This document shows, in pieces, positions 32,985 through 43,237 of a DNA stretch of 64,000 nt; positions within the stretch are counted from its first letter, which is position 1; the number at the start of each line of letters is the position of its first letter. Source of the stretch: JBBROS01 sp963752225 (GTDB lineage: Bacteria > Pseudomonadota > Alphaproteobacteria > Acetobacterales > Acetobacteraceae); contig CAVVXS010000010.1 in the NCBI GenBank assembly GCA_963752225.1, positions 1 through 64,000 of the forward strand. Reading direction: 5' to 3'. Below the pieces are notes generated by a model that saw only the letters and a list, made by a program, of their open reading frames with translations, made no database searches and was not told where the DNA came from. The translations under genes and the position numbers were made by a program.

Positions 32985-34305
32985 ATGTCAGCAGCGGTGA
33001 CCGCGACACCTCGGCTCAAGCTCATCCAGCGCAGCGCCTTGGCCATGCTGGTGGTGGCCGGCGTGGTGAACTACATCGACCGGGCGACCCTGTCGGTGGC
33101 CAACCCGTTGATCCGCGAGGAACTCGGGCTGTCGATCCCGCAGATGGGCTATTTGCTGTCTGCGTTCCTCTGGTCCTACGCCTTCGCGCAATTGCCGACC
33201 GGCGCCATGGTGGACAAGCTCGGGCCGCGCCGGCTGCTGGCGGTCGGGCTCACGCTGTGGTCGGGGGCGCAGCTGCTGGGCGGGCTGGTGCAGAGTTTCG
33301 GCCAGTTCTTCGCCGCCCGCCTGCTGCTCGGCGTCGGCGAGGCGCCGCAATTCCCGACCGGCGCCCGCGTGGTGCGCGATTGGTTCAATCCGCGGGACCG
33401 CGGGCTCGCGACCGGCGTGTTCAACTGCGCCTCCACGCTCGGGACCGCGATCGCCATCCCGATGCTGACCTGGCTGATGCTGAGCTTCGGCTGGCGCGCG
33501 ACCTTCGTGATCATGGGTGTTGCCGGGCTGGTGGTGGCGGCGGTCTGGTTCTGGCGCTACCGCGACCCGACCGCGGTCGCACTGACCGGGGAGGAGACCG
33601 CCTACCGTACCGCCGGCGACCCGCCCGGTCAGCGCACCGAGGTGACGTTCCGCGAGTGGAAGACGCTGTTCCGGTTCCGCACCACCTGGGGCATGATCGC
33701 CGGCTATTTCGGCTGCATCTATCTCACCTGGATCTACACCGCCTGGCTGCCGGGCTATCTCGAGATCGAGCGCCACATGAGCGTGAAGGCGACCGGCATC
33801 GCGGCGGCCATCCCGTTCGCCTGCGGCGTGGTGGGCGGCGTGCTCGGCGGCTATCTCGCCGACGTGCTGGTGCGGCGCGGGGTGTCGCCGGTCAATAGCC
33901 GCAAGTATCCGGCCGCCATCGCGCTGCTCGGCACCTCCGCCTGCACCGTGGCCGCCGCCTACGTGACCAGCAACACGCTCGCGGTGGCCTTCATCTCGGC
34001 CAGCTTGTTTCTCGTCTACGTCACCAGCACCTGCGCCTGGGCGCTGAGCTCGGTCGCGGCACCGACCAACTGCACCGCCTCGATCGGCGCGATGCAGAAC
34101 TTCGGCGGCTACCTGGGCGGCGCGCTGGCGCCGACCGTGACCGGGCTGATCGTCGGCGCCACCGGGTCGTTCGTGCTGGCGCTGGTGGTTGGCGCGGCGA
34201 TCGGCGTGGTGTCGGCGGCGTCCTACCTGTTCGTCGGTACACGACCCGATCACCGAGGAGCGGATGGATGCGGTGGCGCCGACCGGGGCGTTGCGCCCGG
34301 TCTGA
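32985..34305 (+). CDS. MFS transporter (anion:cation symporter family), 3' frameshift
   Basis: The start at 32985 has a strong GGGAGGTC box. The product has 12 membrane segments and ACS-family marks: VNYIDRATLSVANPLIREEL, GVGEAPQFPTGARVVRDWF, FGCIYLTWIYTAWLPGYLEI, and TNCTASIGAMQNFGGYLGG. Members take up sugar acids or other organic anions. After the last helix (SAASYLFVG, near 34238) the expected end VHDPITEERMDAV is one frame over, closing at a TGA at 34303-34305, consistent with one inserted base. As written, the frame would run to 34535 through the opposing gene. I give the corrected end. Confidence 0.85.
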
Positions 34306-34313
34306 CGAACGGC

Positions 34314-35006
34314 TCAGGCGGCCGCCGCGCGGATCTCGGCCAAGCCGCGCCGCGTGGTGCCGTCTGGGCCGGCGTTGGCGTCGTCGAGCCACGCCGCCAA
34401 CGCGTCGCGGCAGCGCGGCCACTCGTCGGCCAGGATGCTGAAATAGTCGGTGTCGCGCTGCCGCCCCTTGACGACGTAGTGCGCCCGCAGCCGCCCCTCA
34501 TAGGTGAAGCCCAAGCGGGCGGCGGCCCGGCGTGACGGCTCGTTCAGGGCGTTGCACTTCCAGGTCAGCCGGCGATAGCCCAGCTCGTCCATCGCCAGCC
34601 GCATCAGCAGGAACATCGCTTCCGTCGCCGCCCGGGTGCGCTGCATGCGGGGTGCGAACCAGATATTGCCGAGCTCGATTGACGCGTGCTTCGGCTGGAT
34701 GTCCATCAGCGTCAGCCAGCCGCTCGCGACCCCCGTGCTGACTGGCCGCACCGCCCAGGCCATCGGGTCGTGGCCGCTCGCAAAGTCGGCCACGAACGCT
34801 TCGAGCGCCGCCTCGGTCGCGAACGGGCCGTAGCCGAGGTAATCCCAGCTTGCCGCGGCGCCGTCCGCCTGCGCCGCTTGCCACAGCTCCGGCGCGTGCC
34901 GGCGGTGCAGCGGCTCGAGCACCGCAAAGCGGCCGCGCACCGGCACGCGCGCCGGCAGCGAGCGGGGGGTTGCGTCGACGAGGGGTCCGAGCGGGCGTTC
35001 GTTCAT
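34314..35006 (-). CDS. GNAT-family N-acetyltransferase, RimL/RimJ-like
   Basis: The 230-residue product starts VRGRFAVLEPLHRRHAPELW near residue 22 and includes SGWLTLMDIQPKHASIELGN, a long helix with MQRTRAATEAMFLLMRLAMD in the acetyl-CoA region, and LGYRRLTWKCNALNEPSRRA followed by RLGFTYEGRLR. This is the layout of the RimJ/RimL group with the YEGRLR signature. Its targets may be proteins or small molecules. It is transcribed toward the MFS gene. Confidence 0.87.
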   Translation of the reverse strand: MNERPLGPLVDATPRSLPARVPVRGRFAVLEPLHRRHAPELWQAAQADGAAASWDYLGYGPFATEAALEAFVADFASGHDPMAWAVRPVSTGVASGWLTLMDIQPKHASIELGNIWFAPRMQRTRAATEAMFLLMRLAMDELGYRRLTWKCNALNEPSRRAAARLGFTYEGRLRAHYVVKGRQRDTDYFSILADEWPRCRDALAAWLDDANAGPDGTTRRGLAEIRAAAA

Positions 35007-35116
35007 GGTCTGATCATGGCACAGTCACAAGGATCTCGCGCCCTATCAATTCGGGGGCAGACAGAAGGCCGAGAACCGGCCAAGCTTTCCCCGTTGAAAT
35101 CCATGGGGAGACGTCG

Positions 35117-35536
35117 ATGATCCGTTCCAAGCTGTTGTTAACAGGCCTGTCCGCCCTCGCCTTGTCCGCCTGCGCCGCGCCGATGAAGTTCGGCGGCCCG
35201 ATGAGCGGCGGCCTCGAGAACCCGCCCAACGCATCCAGCGGCACCGGAACGGTCGTCGCCACCGTTTTCCCGTCCACCCGCGCCATCACCTATACCGCCA
35301 CCTACAAGGACCTGAGCGGCCCCGCCACGGCGGCGCACGTTCACGGCCCCGCCGCCCCCGGCGCCAACGCCCCGCCGGTCGTGACCGCCACCGTGACCGC
35401 GAGCCCGATCAGCGGCAGCTACACCTTGACGCCCGAGCAGCTCGAGGACCTCATGGCCGGCAAGGACTACTTCAACATCCACACTGCCGCCAATCCGGGC
35501 GGCGAGATCCGCGGCCAGATGGTCCGCATGGAGTAG
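35117..35536 (+). CDS. CHRD-domain lipoprotein
   Basis: From the ATG at 35117 (GGGGAGACG upstream) the product is 139 residues. It has a lipoprotein signal with lipobox LSAC (Cys19), then a single CHRD domain (about residues 35-138): GTGTVVATVFPSTRAITYTA, ATAAHVHGPAAPGANAPPVV, and the closing YFNIHTAANPGGEIRGQM. CHRD domains occur in chordin and in many bacterial surface proteins, with unknown biochemistry. The protein should be anchored in the membrane facing the periplasm. Confidence 0.87.
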   Translation: MIRSKLLLTGLSALALSACAAPMKFGGPMSGGLENPPNASSGTGTVVATVFPSTRAITYTATYKDLSGPATAAHVHGPAAPGANAPPVVTATVTASPISGSYTLTPEQLEDLMAGKDYFNIHTAANPGGEIRGQMVRME

Positions 35537-35567
35537 GATCCGACACCTCTGCCGGCTCCCCCGCGGG

Positions 35568-36098
35568 TCAGCGGGGGAGAGGCTTGCCGAACGGCACCGG
35601 GGCGAGGCTTTCGAACTCCAGCATTCGCTCGCCACCACGCAGAAACGTGCCGCACTCCCGCATGCCGATTGCGCCGAGCACGGTTCGGCTCGCGAAGTTG
35701 TCTTCTCGGGCGACGGCCACGACCCGCTGCACCCCGGCCCGGTCGTGAGCGTGGCGCAGCGCCGCACTTGCCGCCTCACGCGCCAGGCCGCGCCCGCGGC
35801 TTTCCGGCGTGAAGGCGAAGCGCAGGGCGATCCCCCGCCCATCCGGCCGTTCATGCAGGCCGACCAGTCCCATTGCGATCCCGGCCTCGCGAACCATCCA
35901 CATGCCGGTGCCGTGCCGCGCCCAGAACGCGGTGTCGGCCGCGAGCTCGTCCAGCACCTGCCCGGGCTGCCGCACGCCGCCCAGCATCTGCCCATACACC
36001 AGCGGGTCCGATTTCAGCCGCAGCAGATCCTGCAGGTCGCCCCAGGCCACCGGCGAAAGCACCAGGCGCCCGGTCTGCAAATTCCGGGCGCCCGACAC
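35568..36098 (-). CDS. GNAT-family N-acetyltransferase
   Basis: The 176-residue product has the pattern of RimJ-type GNATs: NLQTGRLVLSPVAWGDLQDL, GIAMGLVGLHERPDGRGIAL, the acetyl-CoA loop TPESRGRGLAREAASAALRH, then RVVAVAREDNFASRTVLGAI and GMRECG. The gene ends 31 bp from the CHRD gene (convergent) and starts just beyond the end of ettA. The substrate is unknown. Confidence 0.85.
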   Translation of the reverse strand: MSGARNLQTGRLVLSPVAWGDLQDLLRLKSDPLVYGQMLGGVRQPGQVLDELAADTAFWARHGTGMWMVREAGIAMGLVGLHERPDGRGIALRFAFTPESRGRGLAREAASAALRHAHDRAGVQRVVAVAREDNFASRTVLGAIGMRECGTFLRGGERMLEFESLAPVPFGKPLPR

Positions 36099-36099
36099 G

Positions 36100-37779
<1,680 letters not shown>

Positions 37780-37846
37780 GCTGAACTCCTGCGTCAGGCC
37801 CCTTGCCGCAAGACCGGCGGGGCCAAGCTGCGGCGGGAGCGTGCTT

Positions 37847-38482
37847 TTACTTGCGGCGACCCGACCGGGCAACTCGCCGCGAGCCCTTGTCCGGGCCAGT
37901 GGACGCAGTCGCGGCGTGGCCGGCCAGCAACATCGGCGCGATCTGGTCGGCAAGTTGGCCGAGCGCCTGGCTCATGGCCGCCACCAGCGGCGTCGTGCCC
38001 GCACCGTCCGGCGTGACCGTCAGCCGTACCGCGCGGGCGCCGGCGTCGTCGTGGCGCCCGCCGCGGGTGACCGCGACCTGCGCCAGCAGCACCACCTGGC
38101 CATTGGCGTCGGCGTCGAAGCGCTGCAGGTCGATCTCGAGCGTGGCGTCCGGATCGGCCGAGATCGAGCCCGACGAGGTGAACACGCTCGTGCCGGGCAG
38201 GCGCAGGTTGAGATCCTCGGCCAGGGTGCGGGCGACAAGGTTGCCCAGCGGCTCGCCCCAGCGGTCGCGCGAGCCGATGCTGAGGCGGTAATCGGCGCTG
38301 TTGCGCACGATCTCCGGCCGGTCGAGGTAGCCGGCCAGGCCGATCCGCCGCAGTTCCACCAGCCTCGGCCCGCCGCTGACGCGGACCCCGGGCCGGGCTG
38401 CCAGCGTGTAGTAGTTCGGATCGGGCGAAGCGCAGGCCGCAACGAAAGCCGGCAACGCCAAAAACAACCGCCGTGCAATCAT
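37847..38482 (-). CDS. pqiC: PqiC-type outer-membrane lipoprotein
   Basis: The 211-residue product has a lipoprotein signal (RRLFLALPAFVAAC). The ABC-type transport auxiliary domain then opens with SPDPNYYTLAARPG and continues through VELRRIGLAGYLDRPEIVR and WGEPLGNLVARTLAEDLNLR. A basic tail (GSRRVARSGRRK) ends it. PqiC forms the outer-membrane end of the PqiB tunnel that moves lipids between membranes. Its ATG overlaps the stop of pqiB upstream, giving the canonical pqiABC order. Confidence 0.9.
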   Translation of the reverse strand: MIARRLFLALPAFVAACASPDPNYYTLAARPGVRVSGGPRLVELRRIGLAGYLDRPEIVRNSADYRLSIGSRDRWGEPLGNLVARTLAEDLNLRLPGTSVFTSSGSISADPDATLEIDLQRFDADANGQVVLLAQVAVTRGGRHDDAGARAVRLTVTPDGAGTTPLVAAMSQALGQLADQIAPMLLAGHAATASTGPDKGSRRVARSGRRK

Positions 38483-40113
38483 CGCGTCTGCCCGTAATCC
38501 GCCCGGCCGCGGATCAGGGCTTCCGGGTGCCGATCGAGGTAATCCGCCAGCAGCCGGATCGACCGGGCGGTGTCGCCGACCTGGCTCATCGCCCGCTCCA
38601 GCTCGCGGTTGAACTGGCTGTCCTTGCCGTAGCTGGAACCGAACGAGCCGAACGTCCGCGTCGCCTGGGTGACGGCGTCCTGCAGCGCGGCGATCACCGC
38701 CGGCAACCGCTGCAGCACCGGCGACAGGCCGCTATCGGCCTTGCGCGCCAGTTCCTGCACGTTGCCCATGGCGCCGCTCGCCGAGCGGAGCGTTTCGTTG
38801 AGGTTGGCGCCGATCTCGTCGAGCGGCAGCCGGCTGAGCTTGCTGGCGACGTCGCTGGCCGCGCTCAGGATGTTGTCGAGCCCGCCGCCGGTGCTCGGGA
38901 TGACGTAGAACTCGCCCTCCTTGACGACGTCCGCCTTCGGCGCGTTCGGAACCACGGCCATGCTGAGCACCTTCGAGCCGGTCAGATAGCTCGACGTCTG
39001 CAACTGGGTGCGCAACCCGCGCTCCACGAGGCGGCGCGCGACATCCACGGGGTTCGACTGGCCGGTATCGCCCTTGATGCGCTCCGGCTGCACCTCGAAC
39101 TTGACCCGCACGCGGGCCCGCGTGGTCGCCGGATCGAAGTCGAGCGCCACGTCCGACACGGTGCCGATCTGCTGCCCGAGGAACTGCACCGCATCGCCTT
39201 GGCTCAACCCGCTCACGTCGCTGTCGAAGTAGGTGACGAACATCTGCCGGGTCTTGAAGCCGGCCGCCTGCGCTTCCTGGTAGTTGCGGTAAAGCGGAAA
39301 CTCGGTCCCGGCCTCGAGCGGCTTGGCCTCGGGCTCGCCGCGCGGCGTGTCGAAGGCGACGCCGCCCGACAGGACCGCCTGCAGGCTCGCGAGCTCCACA
39401 TGGACCCCACCGGTGCCGATAATCACCGACAACCCCGACACGTTCCAGAAATGCGTGCCCTCGCGGACGAAGCCGTCATACGGCGAGCGGACGAACACGT
39501 TGACCGTGACCGGCCCGTCGCCGTTGCCGATATCGTAACCAATCACTTCGCCCACGGTGATGTCGCGCCAGAACACCGGCGAGCCGCTGCTGAGCGAGCC
39601 GAGCCGGTTGGCCTTGATCTGGTAGGTCTTGCCCGGCTCGCCGCTACGCACCCCGGGCGGGTTCTCGAGGCCGGTGAACTCGGTGCGAGCGTGGCCGTCG
39701 CGGCCGCCCGGGTCCATCTCGATGTAGCTGCCGGAGACGAGCGTCTCGATCCCGGAGATGCTGCCCGAGCTGAGCCGCGCGCGCACCACCCAGAAGCGGG
39801 CCTGGTCGGTCAGGTATGGCGCCGCTTCCTGGCGCATGCGGATCGACACCTGCACGTTCTGCAGGTCGTCCGTCAGGTGCACGCTCTCGACCTGACCGAG
39901 CTCGACCGCCTTGTGCCGGACCCGGGTTTGGCCGGACACCAGGCCGTCCCCGGTCTTGAAGGTAAGGGTGATCAGCGGCCCTTCGGAGCGGACGGTGCGA
40001 ATCCCGATATAGGCGGCGATCGCCAGCGCGATGACCGGGACGATCCATATCAGCGAGAACCGGCTCCGCCGCACCGTCGCTTGCGGGATCTCGGGGCGGG
40101 TCCCCTCGTTCAC
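38479..40113 (-). CDS. pqiB: PqiB, MCE-domain intermembrane transport protein
   Basis: A GTG at 40113 overlaps the pqiA stop. The 544-residue product has one N-terminal membrane helix (LIWIVPVIALAIAAYIGIRT) and three MCE domains (opening near ITLTFKTGDGLVSGQTRVRH, YQIKANRLGSLSSGSPVFWR, and FVTYFDSDVSGLSQGDAVQF). A long C-terminal helical region (LSAASDVASKLSRLPLDEIG onward) forms the tunnel needle. PqiB makes a hydrophobic channel across the periplasm for lipid movement. Length and domain count match PqiB rather than the single-MCE MlaD. Confidence 0.93.
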   Translation of the reverse strand: MNEGTRPEIPQATVRRSRFSLIWIVPVIALAIAAYIGIRTVRSEGPLITLTFKTGDGLVSGQTRVRHKAVELGQVESVHLTDDLQNVQVSIRMRQEAAPYLTDQARFWVVRARLSSGSISGIETLVSGSYIEMDPGGRDGHARTEFTGLENPPGVRSGEPGKTYQIKANRLGSLSSGSPVFWRDITVGEVIGYDIGNGDGPVTVNVFVRSPYDGFVREGTHFWNVSGLSVIIGTGGVHVELASLQAVLSGGVAFDTPRGEPEAKPLEAGTEFPLYRNYQEAQAAGFKTRQMFVTYFDSDVSGLSQGDAVQFLGQQIGTVSDVALDFDPATTRARVRVKFEVQPERIKGDTGQSNPVDVARRLVERGLRTQLQTSSYLTGSKVLSMAVVPNAPKADVVKEGEFYVIPSTGGGLDNILSAASDVASKLSRLPLDEIGANLNETLRSASGAMGNVQELARKADSGLSPVLQRLPAVIAALQDAVTQATRTFGSFGSSYGKDSQFNRELERAMSQVGDTARSIRLLADYLDRHPEALIRGRADYGQTR

Positions 40114-41387
40114 GCTTGCACCGCTTCGGCACGCAGGCGGCGCTTGCGCAGCGGGCGCGGCTGCTCGGCCGCATCCCACATCACCCGCGGATCGAAGCTG
40201 AGGGCGGCCAGCATGGTCAGCACCACCACCGACGCGAAGGCAACCGCGCCGTAGCCGGGCCGGACGGTGGCGAGGGCGCCCATTTGCACCAGCGCGGTCA
40301 GGATCGCGAGCATGAACACGTCGATCATCGACCAGCGCCCGACGAAATCGACCAATCGATACAGCCGTGTGCGGTCGTGGAGCCGGCGTGCACTGCCGAG
40401 TTGGGTCATGATCAGCAAGGTGCCTAGTCCGACAAGCTTCAGCATCGGCACCAGGATGCTGGCCACGAACACGAGCGCCGCCAACGGCCACATGCGGTAT
40501 TCGATCAGCTCACGAACGCCGCCGATGATCGTGCTGGGCGCGCCGCGGCCAAGCCGGACGACCGTCATCACCGGATAGACGTTGGCGGGAACGTAGAGGA
40601 TCGCCGCGGTGATCAGCAGCGCCCAGGTACGCGCGATCGGCTGCGGCCGCCGCTCGCGCAGCGGCGTGTCGCAGCGCGGGCATGGCGCGCCGGGGCGGCT
40701 GCGCGCCACCTGGGCACAGCTGTCACAGCCGATCAGCCGGCCCGACGGCAGGTCGACGGCGTTGCGCGGACCGCGGCGGTCGATCGCCGCCCACATCGCA
40801 TCCTCGTCGAACCAGCAATCGGCCCAGGCGGTCAGCACGATCAGCACGCCGAGCGCGTAGATGCCGATCCCGACCGTGACGGTGGCGAGGGCCGCGAGCC
40901 GCGTGTAGGCCACGAACATGCCCAGCAGGAACACCTCGATCATCGCCCAGGGCTTTAGCACGTCGCGGAACTTGGCCATGAACACGAGTGTCGGCCGCGA
41001 CAAGGCGCCGCGCAGCCCGCCGATCACCAGCACCGTGAGGAACAGCCGCATGAACGGCGCCAGCAGGGTGGTTGCCAGCACCACCACCGCCAACAACGGC
41101 ATGTCATAGTCCTCGAACCCGATCGGCAGCCCCGCAAGCCCGGTCGATCGCTCCTGCCCGGTCAGGCGGAAACCGAGCAGGGGCGAGATCACCGCCACCA
41201 TCAGCAGCATCAGCCCCGCAAGCGACAGCGCAGAGACCGTGCTGAGGCTGTTGCGGTGACGCCGCCGCAGCAACGCATGGCAGCGCTCGCACTGAGCCAT
41301 CTGACCCGGACGCAAACCACCGAGGCGCTGGAACATTCCGCAATCCGGGCACTCGCGCATGCCCAGCAGGTGAGGAGAAGGCGGCAT
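40110..41387 (-). CDS. pqiA: PqiA, inner-membrane protein of the Pqi system
   Basis: The product has two homologous halves, each beginning with a zinc-ribbon: CPDCGMFQRLGGLRPGQMAQ then CERC, and CDSCAQVARSRPGAPCPRCD. Each ribbon precedes four membrane segments (for example SLSTVSALSLAGLMLLMVAV). This is the paraquat-inducible protein A fold, the inner-membrane partner of PqiB. The start is uncertain: I use the ATG at 41387 (426 residues); the frame is open up to 41453. The gene heads the pqiABC operon and is divergent from the GntR gene at 41561. Confidence 0.9.
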   Translation of the reverse strand: MPPSPHLLGMRECPDCGMFQRLGGLRPGQMAQCERCHALLRRRHRNSLSTVSALSLAGLMLLMVAVISPLLGFRLTGQERSTGLAGLPIGFEDYDMPLLAVVVLATTLLAPFMRLFLTVLVIGGLRGALSRPTLVFMAKFRDVLKPWAMIEVFLLGMFVAYTRLAALATVTVGIGIYALGVLIVLTAWADCWFDEDAMWAAIDRRGPRNAVDLPSGRLIGCDSCAQVARSRPGAPCPRCDTPLRERRPQPIARTWALLITAAILYVPANVYPVMTVVRLGRGAPSTIIGGVRELIEYRMWPLAALVFVASILVPMLKLVGLGTLLIMTQLGSARRLHDRTRLYRLVDFVGRWSMIDVFMLAILTALVQMGALATVRPGYGAVAFASVVVLTMLAALSFDPRVMWDAAEQPRPLRKRRLRAEAVQA

Positions 41388-41560
41388 CACGCGAGCCAAC
41401 GCGTTCGGGGGCGGAGCGTTTCGGAACTGAGCACAACGAGGCGCATACCACATCTACGCGGCCGTCGTCAGCGTCCCACGTTGGGCCTTGATATTTCAGA
41501 CATCAGCCAGTAACGTAGCGGCAAGGCACTTAAGCCAGGCGAGCCAGGGAGGCGCGATCC

Positions 41561-42265
41561 ATGCAGACCGACGCCGTACCCGGCACCCCGGCCCTCGTCC
41601 CGGTCGATCCATCGTTCCTCAAAAGCCTGCGCGAGCACGTCCACGACACGCTGCGGCGGGCGATCATCGCCGGGCAGTTCCGGCCCGAACAGCGGCTGAA
41701 CGAGCGGCAGCTTGCGGCGGCGCTCGGCGTCAGCACCACCCCGCTGAAAGAGGCGCTGCGCCGGCTCGAATCCGAAGGGCTGGTGCGGATCGAGGCGCGG
41801 CGCGGCGTATATGTCACCTTCAGCGCCGCGCAGGCCGAGGAGATGGCGCTGGCCCGCGCCGCGCTGGAAAGCATGATCGCCCGCTTGGCGGCGCGCCGTG
41901 CCACGCCCGAGCACTGCGCCATGCTGCGCCGGACCGTGGCCAGCATGGCCGAAGCGACCGCGTCCGGGGACGTCGAACGGCTGATCGAGCTGAACGAAGC
42001 CTTCCACGGCGGCATTCACGACGCATCCGGGTGCCACTACCTGCGTCGCCTGCTGGACGGGCAGCGGATGTATGACCACGCCGCCCGGGTGGCGCTGCTC
42101 GGCGATGGCGAAGAGCGCCGCTGTGCGCTGGGCGAGCACGCCAGCATCCTGGACGCGCTGTGCGCCGCCGATCCGGACCGCGCCGAGCGGACCATGCGCG
42201 ACCACATCGTCCGCTCCGGTCAGCAGCACGTCCGCTCCGTCTTCACCATCAAGGAGACCGCATGA
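41561..42265 (+). CDS. GntR-family transcriptional regulator (FCD type)
   Basis: The 234-residue product has a GntR winged helix (residues ~20-90: RRAIIAGQFRPEQRLNERQL, VSTTPLKEALRRLESEGLVR). An FCD effector domain follows, with likely metal-binding histidines and acids (ELNEAFHGGIHDASG, EHASILDAL, AERTMRDHI). FCD regulators usually repress an adjacent operon until an organic acid binds. The gene overlaps the DapA-family gene downstream (ATGA at 42262), so it very likely controls that gene and the transporter that follows. Confidence 0.9.
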   Translation: MQTDAVPGTPALVPVDPSFLKSLREHVHDTLRRAIIAGQFRPEQRLNERQLAAALGVSTTPLKEALRRLESEGLVRIEARRGVYVTFSAAQAEEMALARAALESMIARLAARRATPEHCAMLRRTVASMAEATASGDVERLIELNEAFHGGIHDASGCHYLRRLLDGQRMYDHAARVALLGDGEERRCALGEHASILDALCAADPDRAERTMRDHIVRSGQQHVRSVFTIKETA

Positions 42266-43209
42266 CCGATCACCCTGCCGGCCCCGCCGGTCTCGAGCGG
42301 GTCCGCGCCGCCCTGTCCGGCATCTCCGGGGTCCACGTCGTGCCGTTCGGCGCGGACGGCGCCGTCGACCGCCCGTTGCTGGCCCGCATCGTTCGCTCGA
42401 TTGCCGAGGCCGGCGTGCACAACATCGTCTCAGCCGGCAACACGGGCGAGTTCTTTTCGCTAACCGAGCGCGAGGTGCGCGAGGTTCAGGCGACCGCAAT
42501 CGAGGCCGGAGGCGGAAGCGCGGTGGTGACCGCGGCGGTGGGCCGCTCGCTGGCGGAGGCGGTCGCCACCGGCCGTGCGGCGAAGGCAGCCGGTGCCGAC
42601 GCGATCATGGCGCATCACCCGAACGATCCGTTCGCCGCGCCGCAAAGCCAGGCCGAGTACTTCCTCCGCCTCGCCGACGCGGTGGCCTTGCCGCTGGTCG
42701 CTTACGTGCGCACCGACACGCTCGGCGTCGCCAACCTCGTGCGGGTCGCAACCCATCCGAACGTGGCCGGGGTCAAGTTCGCCAACACCAACCTGATGCA
42801 GCTCGCCGAGTGCGTGCGTGCGACCGAGGGACAGCCCGCGGTCTGGGTGTGCGGCCTCGCCGAGGGCTGGGCGGCGCCGTTCTACGCGCTCGGCGCACGC
42901 GGGTTCACGTCGGGCCTGGTGAACGTGGAGCCGGCCCGGTCGCTGGCGATCTGGCGTGCGCTCGACGCCGGCGACTACACGGCGGCGCGCCGGCTGGTGA
43001 GCGCGATCGTGCCGTTCGAGACCCTGCGCACCCGCTACAACAACGGCGCGAACGTGACTGTGGTGAAGCAGGCCATGGCGCTGCGCGGCTTGGCGGTCGG
43101 CCCGGCCCGGTTGCCGAATCTGCCGGCGCTGGACGCGGCGGACGCCGCCCTGCTCGCGGACGTGCTGCGGTCCTGGCAGGCCGACCGGCCGGCGCTTGCC
43201 GCGGAGTAA
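42262..43209 (+). CDS. dihydrodipicolinate synthase (DapA) family lyase
   Basis: The 315-residue TIM-barrel protein has HVVPFGADGAVDRPLLARIV, the pyruvate-site GNTGEF (residues 59-64; GTTGE in DapA), and the Schiff-base lysine Lys172 in NVAGVKFANTN. The catalytic tyrosine is probably Tyr148 (LPLVAYVRT), although the YN.P motif of true DapA is missing. The family splits or joins keto acids such as 4-hydroxy-tetrahydrodipicolinate, keto-deoxy-sugar acids or hydroxyprolines. The GntR regulator and Pot-type uptake system suggest catabolism of an imported acid rather than lysine synthesis. Confidence 0.88.
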   Translation: MTDHPAGPAGLERVRAALSGISGVHVVPFGADGAVDRPLLARIVRSIAEAGVHNIVSAGNTGEFFSLTEREVREVQATAIEAGGGSAVVTAAVGRSLAEAVATGRAAKAAGADAIMAHHPNDPFAAPQSQAEYFLRLADAVALPLVAYVRTDTLGVANLVRVATHPNVAGVKFANTNLMQLAECVRATEGQPAVWVCGLAEGWAAPFYALGARGFTSGLVNVEPARSLAIWRALDAGDYTAARRLVSAIVPFETLRTRYNNGANVTVVKQAMALRGLAVGPARLPNLPALDAADAALLADVLRSWQADRPALAAE

Positions 43210-43237
43210 CCTTCTACAAGCCTCGAGGAAACGGACA

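Noticed and set aside
32988..34253. 421-codon minus-strand frame opposite the MFS gene
   Set aside because: It is His/Arg/Gly-rich shadow sequence. The opposite strand encodes a clear 12-helix transporter.
34306..34535. Extra C-terminal residues on the MFS protein as literally read
   Set aside because: They arise after a probable one-base shift, are not hydrophobic or family-like, and run antisense through the acetyltransferase gene.
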